Shown here: positions 1 through 6,592 of the stretch, in pieces | Numbering within the stretch: position 1 is the first letter of the stretch | How the letters are laid out: each line of letters begins with the position of its first letter | NCBI GenBank assembly: GCA_003223995.1 | Contig: QHYA01000098.1 | Span: forward strand, 1-7,842 | Source of the DNA: Acidobacteriota bacterium | GTDB lineage: Bacteria > Acidobacteriota > Polarisedimenticolia > QHYA01 | Direction: 5' to 3' | Length of the DNA stretch: 7,842 bases | Program-made: the position numbers and the translations under genes | The notes under the pieces: generated by a model | The model's database searches: none | Seen by the model: the letters and a program-made list of their open reading frames with translations, nothing else | What the model was told of the DNA's origin: nothing

Positions 1-1
1 C

Positions 2-1342
2 TTCTCCCTCGAGGTCGTAACCATCCTGGTCGATTTCGTGAAGCTGGCCGCCATCGTGGCCATCCTTCTCTGGATGAACGTCCGCCTGGCGCTCGTCACC
101 TTGGGCATCGTCCCGGTCCTCTTCATCACCTCATTCTATTTCCGCCAGCGGCTGCGCGACTGCTACCGGGCGGTCCGCACGAGGATCGCGCGCATCAACT
201 CGGCTCTCCAGGAAGCGATCTCCGGCATGAGGGTGGTTCAGCTCGTCCGCCGGGAGAGGCGGCAGGCGGAGGAATTCGACGCCATCAACAGCGACCACAG
301 GGACGCCGACATGCGGTCCGTTCTCTACGACTCCGCGTTCTCCGCGGCCGTGGAGCTGGTCGGGACCGTCGCCGTCGGTCTGATCATCTGGTACGGAGGC
401 GGAAGCATCCTGCGCGGCGCCATGACCTTCGGCACTCTGGTCGCGTTCCTGGAATACACGAACCGATTCTTCGTGCCGATCCGCGACCTGGCGGCCAAGT
501 ACTCCGTCCTTCAATCCGCCATGGCCTCCTCGGAGCGCATCTTCGCCCTTCTCGACACGGCCTCCGAGATCGTCCCTCCGGGTTCGCCACGCCCCATTCC
601 CGACGATGGTGGAGGGGCGATCGAATTCCGCGACGTCTGGTTCGCATACCGGCCCGGCGAGTGGGTCCTCCGGGGCATCTCGTTCTCCATCGCTCCCGGC
701 GAGCGCGTCGCCCTGGTCGGAGCCACGGGCGCGGGGAAGAGCTCGATCATCAGGCTGCTGATCCGGCTTTACGACGCCCAGCGGGGGCGGATCCTCGTGG
801 ACGGGGTGGACGTGCGCGACGCCGACCTGTCCTCGCTGCGGAGGCGAGTCGGCATCGTCCTGCAGGACCACTACCTCTTCCAGGGCACGATCGAACGGAA
901 CCTGACTCTGGGCGATCCCCGCATCAGTCCCCCGAAGGCGCGCTCCGCCGCGGCCATCTCCGGGGCGGAAGGCTTCATCCTCGCGCTGCCGAAGGGGTAC
1001 GAGGAGGAGGTCCGCGAGCGCGGCAGCAACTTTTCCGTGGGACAGAAGCAGCTTCTCTCCTTCGCGCGCGCCCTCGCCTATGACCCTCGCATCCTCGTGC
1101 TCGACGAGGCCACTTCTTCCGTGGACTCGGAGACCGAGAGCCAGATCCAGAAGGCCATGGGGCGGCTCTTGGCGGGACGGACCTCGGTGATCGTGGCCCA
1201 CAGGCTCTCAACTGTCGCCGGCTGCGACCGCATCATCGTGATCCACCACGGCGAGATCCGGGAGGAGGGAACGCACTCACAGTTGTTGCAGCGGGGCGAG
1301 CTGTACGCGGCCCTCTGCCGTTTGCAGTTCGGAGGCTCTTGA
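2..1342 (+). CDS. ABC exporter half-transporter (TMD-NBD fusion), 5' end cut by window
   Basis: This is an ABC-type exporter subunit with fused membrane and ATPase domains, expected in the inner membrane and to export a lipid, peptide or drug-like substrate as a dimer. The frame is open to the left edge, so the ATG at 38 is internal and the first TM helices are missing. Numbering from that ATG: the membrane part holds hydrophobic helices near 1-12, 15-35, 101-120 and 130-148. The nucleotide-binding domain runs from about 193. It has the A-loop Tyr204, Walker A GATGAGKS (228-235), Q-loop Gln276, signature FSVGQ (332-336), Walker B ILVLDE (352-357) with catalytic Glu357, D-loop SSVD (360-363) and the switch His388. 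All catalytic residues are present. The signature departs from LSGGQ, as in MdlB- and YheH-like halves of heterodimeric exporters, so a partner half may lie just upstream. The substrate cannot be told from sequence. The family call is very secure. Confidence 0.95.
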   Translation, partial: FSLEVVTILVDFVKLAAIVAILLWMNVRLALVTLGIVPVLFITSFYFRQRLRDCYRAVRTRIARINSALQEAISGMRVVQLVRRERRQAEEFDAINSDHRDADMRSVLYDSAFSAAVELVGTVAVGLIIWYGGGSILRGAMTFGTLVAFLEYTNRFFVPIRDLAAKYSVLQSAMASSERIFALLDTASEIVPPGSPRPIPDDGGGAIEFRDVWFAYRPGEWVLRGISFSIAPGERVALVGATGAGKSSIIRLLIRLYDAQRGRILVDGVDVRDADLSSLRRRVGIVLQDHYLFQGTIERNLTLGDPRISPPKARSAAAISGAEGFILALPKGYEEEVRERGSNFSVGQKQLLSFARALAYDPRILVLDEATSSVDSETESQIQKAMGRLLAGRTSVIVAHRLSTVAGCDRIIVIHHGEIREEGTHSQLLQRGELYAALCRLQFGGS

Positions 1343-1398
1343 CGGCAGGGCTCGCCGTGCGGAGGGGCACCCGAGGATACTGCGATGGAGACACCCTG

Positions 1399-1404
1399 AG
1401 GAGG
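1399..1404 (+). promoter_or_regulatory. Strong Shine-Dalgarno of the DUF3467 gene
   Basis: AGGAGG lies five bases before the ATG at 1410. It fixes that start codon and suggests efficient translation. Just upstream, the ATG at 1384 opens a four-codon frame that stops at 1396-1398, directly before the site. This may be chance. Confidence 0.8.
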
Positions 1405-1409
1405 AATCG

Positions 1410-1703
1410 ATGGCAGAGCAGCAGAAGAAGGGCGAGATTCCGATCAAGATCACCGACGATGTGCTTCACGGGGTCTACGCCAACCAGATGATGGTCTCGC
1501 ACACCCGGGAGGAGTTCGTCATGGACTGGGTCAACCTCTTCCCTCCCGAGGGAATCGTCAACGCACGAGTGATCATCAGCCCGGGACACCTGAAGCGCGT
1601 CATCCGCGCCCTGCAGGAGAACGTGCGCAAGTACGAGGAGCGGTACGGTGAGATCGGCGAGGCCCCGGAGCCCCCGGGCGGCCACGGTCCGCTGATCAAT
1701 TGA
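1410..1703 (+). CDS. DUF3467 family small protein
   Basis: This 97-residue protein matches the DUF3467 family as I remember it: a Y-A-N near residues 23-25, the E-F pair at 35-36 followed by a hydrophobic stretch and F-P-P, the SPGH motif at 57-60, and a C-terminal helix containing ALQENVRKYEERYGEI (67-82). The family is widespread in bacteria, about 100 residues long and, to my knowledge, has no assigned function. There is no signal peptide or membrane segment, so it is expected in the cytoplasm. The last 15 residues are Pro/Gly-rich and probably disordered. It starts 67 bp after the ABC transporter stop with its own strong ribosome site and no terminator in between, so co-transcription with the transporter is plausible. 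It ends 15 bp before the stop of the converging methyltransferase gene. The family assignment is from motif memory, not a search. Confidence 0.85.
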   Translation: MAEQQKKGEIPIKITDDVLHGVYANQMMVSHTREEFVMDWVNLFPPEGIVNARVIISPGHLKRVIRALQENVRKYEERYGEIGEAPEPPGGHGPLIN

Positions 1704-1718
1704 GAGCCTGAGAGCCGT

Positions 1719-2456
1719 TCACCGCTTCCGGGCGATGAGCACGATCCGGGGGGTATCGAAGCTCAGCGGCTGCTTGTCCAGGCTGCCGTGCAACTCGACG
1801 ACCTCGAGCCCGCAAGCCCCCGCCATCAGGATCAGCTCCCGGGCGGTGTAGAGACGCACCGAGAATTGCTGCTTGCGGGTCTTGCCCTCCCGGCAGATCT
1901 CCCGCTCCGCGACGCAACGCCCGCTGGCATGATCCAGCCTGTTGCGGTCGATGACGTGGCCCGCCGCGAACGAGGTCACGATCGTGGGCTGGAAGTGACG
2001 GACGAGGAAATCCCGGTTCATGGTGTCCAGGCAGAGCAGCCCTCCACGCTTGAGGGCCCTTGTCATGCGCGACAGCATCTTCAGATCCTCCTTCTCCTCT
2101 GAGAAGTAGCCGAAGGAGGTGAACAGGTTGATGACGCGATCGAATCGACCGGCCCGGCTCGTGAATCTCCTCGCGTCGGCCCGGACCCATTCCACCTCGA
2201 CACCCGCGGTCCTGGCCCGCCGCCGGGCCTGTCGCAGTTGGGCGGCCGAGAGGTCCACGCCGGTCACCGTCAGCCCCATCCGCGCCAGCGGCACGGCATG
2301 CCTGCCGAAGCCGCAGCAGACATCGAGCAGGCGCAAGCCCGGGCGCAGGTCGAGAACATCCTTCAGGAATTCCAGCTCCCGTTCGACCCGATCGTCCGTG
2401 AATCGATAGATTTCCACGTACGACCGGTCGAAGAGACGCTGCCACCACTCCGCCAT
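1719..2456 (-). CDS. Class I SAM-dependent methyltransferase
   Basis: This is a cytoplasmic Rossmann-fold methyltransferase of 245 residues. From the chosen start, motif I is LLDVCCGFGRH (43-53), the acidic end of strand 2 is GVDLS (66-70), motif III is RADAR (92-96), and a motif IV-like segment FDRVINLFTSFGYF covers 105-118. The conserved C-terminal beta hairpin ends the protein. The N-terminal W-x-x-L-F-D-x-S-Y pattern is common in small-molecule methyltransferases of the Methyltransf_25 type. The substrate is not deducible. A GTG at 2501 is in frame and would add 15 residues, but it has no ribosome site, whereas the ATG at 2456 has GGAG five bases upstream. The gene follows the aspartyl-protease gene by 105 bp on the same strand and is probably the last of an rlmD-led run. 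No specific link to RlmD's substrate is visible. Confidence 0.9.
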   Translation of the reverse strand: MAEWWQRLFDRSYVEIYRFTDDRVERELEFLKDVLDLRPGLRLLDVCCGFGRHAVPLARMGLTVTGVDLSAAQLRQARRRARTAGVEVEWVRADARRFTSRAGRFDRVINLFTSFGYFSEEKEDLKMLSRMTRALKRGGLLCLDTMNRDFLVRHFQPTIVTSFAAGHVIDRNRLDHASGRCVAEREICREGKTRKQQFSVRLYTARELILMAGACGLEVVELHGSLDKQPLSFDTPRIVLIARKR

Positions 2457-2461
2457 CGCGT

Positions 2462-2465
2462 CTCC
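2462..2465 (-). promoter_or_regulatory. Shine-Dalgarno deciding the methyltransferase start
   Basis: On the minus strand GGAG stands five bases before the ATG at 2456. The longer in-frame GTG at 2501 has no comparable site, so the shorter protein is preferred. Confidence 0.6.
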
Positions 2466-2561
2466 GGGGCGGATCGCGTCCGCTGTCCTCCGCTGCTGCA
2501 CCGGAGATCGCGAGCAGCATCCGGAGTCTCCGGGTGCGCAGCGCCCGGCGCTCCCCCCCTC

Positions 2562-4334
2562 TCAGCGCCCTCTGATGCTGAGGCCGCGCAGCCCGGGCTC
2601 GAATTCGAGCGAGAGATCCCGCAGCACGTCCAGCCCGAGATAGCCCGAGATCTCCGTGCCGACGAGCCGGCTGCGAGAGGAGAGGTCGATCCCCACCACC
2701 GACAGGCTCTTCGGCTTCAATCCCGCGAAGGAAAGGCTGAGCCCTTCGATGTCCTCGACCTTCTCGAGGCTGCCGCCGAAGCCGTACGTACGGGCTGATC
2801 TCTTTCTCCGGCCGATTCCGTCGAGTCCGGAGGCCGCAGCAAGGCCGAGCACTGTCCGAGAAGCCCCCGTGTCCAGCATCATCAGCGCGCTCTTGCCGCC
2901 GTTCAGGCCCACCCTCACGAGCAGTTGCCCTTCGATTCTCCAGATCCGCACCGGCGGCGCACCCGAGCTGGCAGGCGACCTGTCGGAAGGGCCCTTCCCC
3001 CTCGCCCGGGCCCCGCTGCGCGCGGCAGCCTCCGGATCCTCCAGGACCAGGCGCCTGCCGCGCAGATCGATGGTGAGACGGAACGAGTCGAGCACGTCGG
3101 CCCCGAGGATGCCATCGTAGCGGCCCAGTGGATCGACATTCCCCGAAGCGACGATCGCCGCGGCGTTGCGGAAAACGACCTCGCCAAGAGAAAGCGAATC
3201 GATGAGACCCCGGGAGGTCTGGTGCCGGCCCGTTCCGCCGCCGCCGAAGAGGGCTCCCTGCGAGAGGCTCCGCAGGGCGATCCCCTCGGCAGCGCGCGCC
3301 GACAGGAAGAGTCCCGAGGCTCCCGTGTCGAGAAGGCAGCGCAGCTTGCGCTCCTTCACTCGCTTCCCTCTCTCGGCGGCCTTCTCCGGGGCCTTCAGCT
3401 CCATGGCATAGCCGTCCAGGACGCCCGGCGTCTTGGAGATCGGCCAGATGGGGATCTCGCTTCGCGCGGGCTTCTCTTGCAGGAGCCAGAGCGGCGTTTC
3501 CCCGAGGGCCCGGTAGAAAGCGATCGTGGCGCGAACCGACTCGCGCTGAGCTTCCTCCTCTCCCTCCGACAGCTCGAGGTAACGCGAGAGGACGGCTGCG
3601 GCGTCCTGCCGCTGGGCCAGAGCACCCGCGTAGTGGAAGAGCACGTCCGGATCGTCCGGGGCGATCTCGTACGCGCGCTGCAGCTCGGCGATTCCCTTCT
3701 CGACGTCCCCTCGGGCGATCATCATTCGGCCAAGCCCCAGGTGGGCGTGCGCCAGCGACGGTGTCGTTTCTACGGCGCGTGAGAAGGCCTCGGCCGCTCG
3801 CTCCAGCTCGCCTGCGCGAATGAGCGCCTCGCCGTATGCGACCAGAGCTTCCCCCCCGAGCGTCACCGACGCCGCAGTCGCGGCGCCACGCGCCGCGGAT
3901 TCCTCGGTGGACACCGCCGCAGGGGCGCGAGCGGCGGCGACCGCCTTCTCCGCCGCCGCGAGGGCCTCGCGGAACTGGTCGAGCCGCAGAAGGCACCGGC
4001 TCTCCCCCGCTAGCAGGGCCGGGTCATCTGGAGCGGTCTGCCGGGCGGAGCGATAGGTTTCCAGCGCCTCCTTCCACCGCCGCTTCTGCTCGGCCAGCCT
4101 CGCTCTGTCGAAAGGTCCCGAGGGATGCTCGGAGAGGATTTCCGGCGGGGCGGCTGAGCGTTCGCCAGCCGGACCCTGCTCGGCTGGGTCCTTCCCCGTG
4201 CGCACTGCGCCAGATTGCTGATCGTCCTGCGCGCGGGGCTGCGCGAGGACCACGGCGAGCACGACGAGCAGGAAGAGTCGCGCCGCGCAAATCCCTCCCA
4301 CCGCGAGTCTCCTTCGCTTCTCTCCGGCGCTCAC
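2562..4334 (-). CDS. Secreted TPR protein with two retropepsin-like aspartyl protease domains
   Basis: This 590-residue protein has a basic N-terminus and a hydrophobic stretch (about 15-31), which is a signal peptide or anchor with a possible cleavage after VLA (29-31). A low-complexity linker follows to about 75. Helical TPR-like repeats occupy about 80-130 and 160-255; LAHAHLGLGRMMIARGDVEK is typical. Two retropepsin-like lobes follow. Lobe I (about 328-432) has DTGAS at 336-340, a glycine-rich flap near 363-370 and the ILGADVL hairpin at 409-415. Lobe II (about 466-590) has DTGAS at 488-492, a flap near 518-522 and YLGLDVL at 565-571. The spacing from Asp to the Leu-Gly hairpin is similar in both (73 and 77 residues), as expected for duplicated lobes. 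Retropepsins act as dimers with one Asp per lobe, so this chain could form its own active site. Target and activity are unknown. The GTG start is backed by a GGAG site; the nearby ATG at 4336 is followed at once by a stop. Confidence 0.88.
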   Translation of the reverse strand: MSAGEKRRRLAVGGICAARLFLLVVLAVVLAQPRAQDDQQSGAVRTGKDPAEQGPAGERSAAPPEILSEHPSGPFDRARLAEQKRRWKEALETYRSARQTAPDDPALLAGESRCLLRLDQFREALAAAEKAVAAARAPAAVSTEESAARGAATAASVTLGGEALVAYGEALIRAGELERAAEAFSRAVETTPSLAHAHLGLGRMMIARGDVEKGIAELQRAYEIAPDDPDVLFHYAGALAQRQDAAAVLSRYLELSEGEEEAQRESVRATIAFYRALGETPLWLLQEKPARSEIPIWPISKTPGVLDGYAMELKAPEKAAERGKRVKERKLRCLLDTGASGLFLSARAAEGIALRSLSQGALFGGGGTGRHQTSRGLIDSLSLGEVVFRNAAAIVASGNVDPLGRYDGILGADVLDSFRLTIDLRGRRLVLEDPEAAARSGARARGKGPSDRSPASSGAPPVRIWRIEGQLLVRVGLNGGKSALMMLDTGASRTVLGLAAASGLDGIGRRKRSARTYGFGGSLEKVEDIEGLSLSFAGLKPKSLSVVGIDLSSRSRLVGTEISGYLGLDVLRDLSLEFEPGLRGLSIRGR

Positions 4335-4341
4335 ATCCTTG

Positions 4342-4347
4342 CTCCCC
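4342..4347 (-). promoter_or_regulatory. Shine-Dalgarno supporting the GTG start of the TPR/protease gene
   Basis: GGGGAG on the minus strand ends seven bases before the GTG at 4334. It is the only good ribosome site near the signal-peptide-encoding end, and it makes GTG the likely start. Confidence 0.6.
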
Positions 4348-4432
4348 CCACGGCTGGGATCGCGTTCGGCGGGTCGTACGACTGGCTGGCCGGCCGCCCC
4401 GGATGCGCCGGGAAGGGGCCGGGAGCCGATCC

Positions 4433-5884
4433 TCAGTTCGTCCTCTCCAGCCTCGCGATGGTCTCCACGTGGAACGAGTGAGGAAACATGTCCACTGGTT
4501 GGACATCGGTCAGGCAGTAGCCTCGCGAGCAGAGCCCGCTCAGGTCGCGGGCCAATGTAGCGGGATTGCAGGAAACGTAAACAATGCGGCGGGGCCCGAT
4601 CTCGGGGATCGAGTCAATCATGTCTTCGTGCACTCCGCTCCGAGGCGGGTTGATCGTGACCACATCGTAGTTCTTCTTCGTCGCGGCGAGCCGCCTCACG
4701 AAGCGGCGGGCCTCCGCCTGGACGAATCGAACATTGGTCACTCCGTTCAAGGAGGCGTTCGCTCCGGCGCACCGGACGGCTTCCGGCGAGCTCTCGACCC
4801 CTGTCACTCTCCGCGCGCGCGTGGCGAGGAACAGCGTGAGCCCCCCCACGCCGCAGTAGAGATCGAGAACGCTCTCGCGCCCGCGGGGCAGCGCGAGCTC
4901 CCGGGTCCGCGTGTAAAGCGTCTCGGCCTGCTCGGTGTTGACCTGGAAGAAGGCGGAAGCGGCGATGTCGTAGCGGATGCCGCAGAGCAGCTCTCTCACA
5001 CGCTCGCGCCCCGCCAGGAGCCTATCCTGCTTGCCCTGTGATCCCCTCTCATTGTGCACGATCGTGCGCACGACCCCAACCACATAAGGGCAGCGCTCCA
5101 TGAGAGCCCGAGCCAGCTCCCTTTCTTCGGGCATGTGACCTGGGGTGGTGACTAGATTCACGAGTACCTCGCCTGTCCTCCTCCCTTCTCTCACCACCAG
5201 ATGCTTTAGCAGCAACCGGGGATCTCTTTCCCGTGTTCCCGGCGGAGCCTGCCGGCCGTCCTCCGGCTCGGGTGCCGGGCCGTATCGCTTGTCGGCAAGG
5301 AGTGACCGCGCCGATCGCGCGATCTCGTCCATCCGCTCGGTACCGATCAGGCATGTGGGGATATCGACGATCTCCTTGTCGGATCCGACCCGGTGAAAAC
5401 CCAGGGTCAATCCCTCCGGCCCCTCCGAGAAGGCGAGCTCCAGCTTGTTGCGGTAATGGTAGATCTCGGGAGACCGCAGGATGCGATGGAGGGCGAACTC
5501 TCCCAGTCCTCCCACCCTCTCCAGAGCCTCGACGACCAACCCTTCCTTGACATCGAGCTGATGCTCGTACGCCATATTCATCCACTGGCAGCCGCCGCAT
5601 TCCGCGAAAGACAGGCAACGAGGCCTGAGGGCAAGCGGGGAGGGCCGGAGTCTTTCCACGACTTCCGCCTCAGCGTAATTCGGCTTGCGTGAGACGATCC
5701 GCACGCGCACCGCTTCTCCCGGCAAGGCTCGGCGGACGAGAAACACAAACCCGCGAGCACGCCCGATGCCCGCGCCCCCGTAAGCGAGATCTGTGATCTC
5801 CAGGTCAGCAAGATCCCCCTCGTTGAAGCTCAGGAGCGAGGGGACAGTTGTCCGCACTCTGGGTGTTTCTGGGTGGGATCGCAT
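4433..5884 (-). CDS. rlmD: 23S rRNA (uracil-C5)-methyltransferase, RlmD/RumA type
   Basis: This enzyme uses SAM to methylate C5 of a uridine in 23S rRNA (U1939 in E. coli for RlmD) in the cytoplasm. The 483 residues show an N-terminal TRAM RNA-binding domain (about 22-80, including TDLAYGGAGIGRARG). Cysteines at 90, 96, 99 and 178 form the expected [4Fe-4S] set (CLSFAECGGC plus IPTC). The methyltransferase domain has FFQVN (312-316), motif I DLYCGVGGLTL (341-351), the acidic GVE (362-364), INPPRSG (411-417), the nucleophile Cys439 in VSCNP, and the base Glu474 in the C-terminal FHVE. All catalytic residues are intact. An extra hydrophilic insert near 200-223 and a short N-terminal tail explain why it is slightly longer than E. 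coli RlmD. It could instead be an RlmC/RlmCD- or TrmA-like paralogue with another target uridine; the Fe-S cysteines favour RlmD-type. The ATG at 5884 follows AGGA by only two bases, so a slightly different start is possible. Confidence 0.9.
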   Translation of the reverse strand: MRSHPETPRVRTTVPSLLSFNEGDLADLEITDLAYGGAGIGRARGFVFLVRRALPGEAVRVRIVSRKPNYAEAEVVERLRPSPLALRPRCLSFAECGGCQWMNMAYEHQLDVKEGLVVEALERVGGLGEFALHRILRSPEIYHYRNKLELAFSEGPEGLTLGFHRVGSDKEIVDIPTCLIGTERMDEIARSARSLLADKRYGPAPEPEDGRQAPPGTRERDPRLLLKHLVVREGRRTGEVLVNLVTTPGHMPEERELARALMERCPYVVGVVRTIVHNERGSQGKQDRLLAGRERVRELLCGIRYDIAASAFFQVNTEQAETLYTRTRELALPRGRESVLDLYCGVGGLTLFLATRARRVTGVESSPEAVRCAGANASLNGVTNVRFVQAEARRFVRRLAATKKNYDVVTINPPRSGVHEDMIDSIPEIGPRRIVYVSCNPATLARDLSGLCSRGYCLTDVQPVDMFPHSFHVETIARLERTN

Positions 5885-6052
5885 TTTCCTGCGTGCCGAG
5901 AGCTAGCTCATGGACTATTTACCGCGGCCGGCCGTCGGTCACAAGCGCCTTCTTTCATCCAATGCCATATGAGATGAGACCATGGGTCCCTTCTCGGTCT
6001 TGCTCCGCCCTCTTGTACCACAATACCTAGGACCGTTCATTCCTTCCACCCC
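5885..6052. other. Divergent intergenic region upstream of rlmD
   Basis: This is the left part of the rlmD-aroC gap, between the rlmD start and the UP-like tract. Apart from the weak minus-strand promoter and palindrome at 5916-5944, I see no gene. A TTG-started 60-codon frame over 5848-6030 has no ribosome site, overlaps the rlmD 5' end and looks non-coding. Confidence 0.5.
5916..5944 (-). promoter_or_regulatory. Candidate promoter for rlmD operon with palindromic spacer
   Basis: Reading the minus strand, TTGTGA (5944-5939), a 17-base spacer and TAAATA (5921-5916) resemble sigma-70 -35 and -10 boxes, though only moderately (4/6 and 3/6). Transcription would start near 5909, about 25 bases before the rlmD ATG. 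The spacer region holds the palindrome CGGCCGGCCG, extended to an imperfect inverted repeat over 5921-5939 (ACCG...CGGT with one bulge), which could be a repressor site or mere GC-rich chance. Confidence 0.3.
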
Positions 6053-6100
6053 TGTATTTTGTATTTTCCCCTTGACACCCACCAACAGCCGACCTAGCAT
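6053..6100 (+). promoter_or_regulatory. Sigma-70-type promoter with AT-rich UP-like tract
   Basis: A perfect -35 TTGACA (6072-6077), a 17-base spacer and the -10 TAGCAT (6095-6100, four of six consensus bases) face right. Directly upstream is a tandem GTATTTT repeat (6054-6067), an AT-rich tract at the usual distance of an UP element. It is striking in this GC-rich setting. The predicted start is near 6107. No credible protein gene follows, which points to an RNA gene. The promoter is oriented away from rlmD and opposite to aroC. Confidence 0.6.
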
Positions 6101-6146
6101 CCGTGGCAGGTCCTGAATTATGAGGAATAGTGGATGTTCAAGCCGC

Positions 6147-6361
6147 GAGGGTCGGACGGGCGACTCCGAGGATCGCGGGTCGGCCCAACGGAATACCTTC
6201 AGTGCGTTTCTGCTTCTAAGGCTTTCCTGCCCCCTTCCCCAGCTGCCTGACCTTCCCCCGGGGTCCTATCCGGTGGGAGACAGGTCTTGTCCTCCCCTGA
6301 GCCTATTCAGCCCCATCCGCAGCCGGCTTTGAGGTCTTGCAGGTGCTGCCGTCCGACCCTC
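6147..6361 (+). other. Long-range 13-bp helix enclosing hairpins (putative RNA stem)
   Basis: GAGGGTCGGACGG (6147-6159) is the exact reverse complement of CCGTCCGACCCTC (6349-6361), 189 bases apart. Inside it sits the hairpin 6158-6186 (10 pairs, two single-base bulges, 7-base loop) and the hairpin 6275-6296 (GGGAG-ACA against TGT-CTCCC, one bulge). The GCAG-GTG-CTGC hairpin at 6339-6349 is next to the 3' arm. A match this long is not expected by chance in about 500 bases. The pairing alone does not tell the strand; flanking signals favour plus. Confidence 0.5.
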
Positions 6362-6362
6362 T

Positions 6363-6386
6363 TAGGGCCCCTGCCCTAGGGGGGCC
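6363..6386 (+). other. Mutually exclusive small hairpins
   Basis: TAGGGC (6363-6368) can pair with GCCCTA (6373-6378) around a CCCT loop. Alternatively GGCCCC (6366-6371) can pair with GGGGCC (6381-6386). The two cannot form together. This lies just after the 3' arm of the long helix. Confidence 0.3.
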
Positions 6387-6561
6387 TCCTGCGATCACAT
6401 CACACATCCGACCCCAGATGAAGAAGACCTCATCAGAATCTGAAAATCGGTCATACCTTCTGCCTTGAGCCGACTCCCGCATGCTCGTAGATTCATTTGG
6501 TCTCTGGCAGGGTCGGGGTCGTGGAGCGGGACGGGGGGGTAACGCCTTTGACCAGATCCTG

Positions 6562-6592
6562 GGAGCGCGGAAGGGAAATATCCGGCCGCTCC
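6562..6592 (+). other. Hairpin abutting the terminator stem
   Basis: GGAGCG-CGGA (6562-6571) pairs with TCCG-CGCTCC (6581-6592, with a two-base bulge at 6585-6586) around a purine-rich 9-base loop (6572-6580). Its last base touches the first base of the terminator stem, so the two could stack end to end at the 3' end of the putative RNA. Confidence 0.4.

Noticed and set aside
332..1045. Possible loss of function in the ABC subunit because its signature reads FSVGQ instead of LSGGQ
   Set aside because: The S-x-G-Q core is kept, this variant occurs in functional exporters, and the Walker B glutamate and switch histidine are intact.
131..1201. 356-codon minus-strand open frame
   Set aside because: Antisense shadow of the ABC transporter, whose full ATPase motifs are on the plus strand.
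1704..1718. Bidirectional terminator between the convergent genes
   Set aside because: Only 15 bases, with no stem and T-run.
2457..2561. Terminator between the protease and methyltransferase genes
   Set aside because: Short GC hairpins such as AGCGC/GCGCT and CCGGA/TCCGG exist but no T-run follows on the minus strand.
1696..3996. 766-codon minus-strand open frame
   Set aside because: It overlaps the methyltransferase and the TPR/protease gene in another frame. It is rich in Arg, Gly and Pro with no motif, typical of a GC-rich shadow.
3836..5041. 401-codon plus-strand open frame
   Set aside because: Antisense to the motif-bearing TPR/protease and rlmD genes. Its composition is dominated by Arg, Pro and Ala and it has no recognisable domain.
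6120..6332. 70-codon plus-strand frame inside the putative RNA
   Set aside because: It starts about 13 bases after the predicted transcript start with only a weak AGG upstream. It has lower third-position GC than the neighbouring genes and a Ser/Pro/Arg-rich product. A dual-function RNA cannot be fully excluded.
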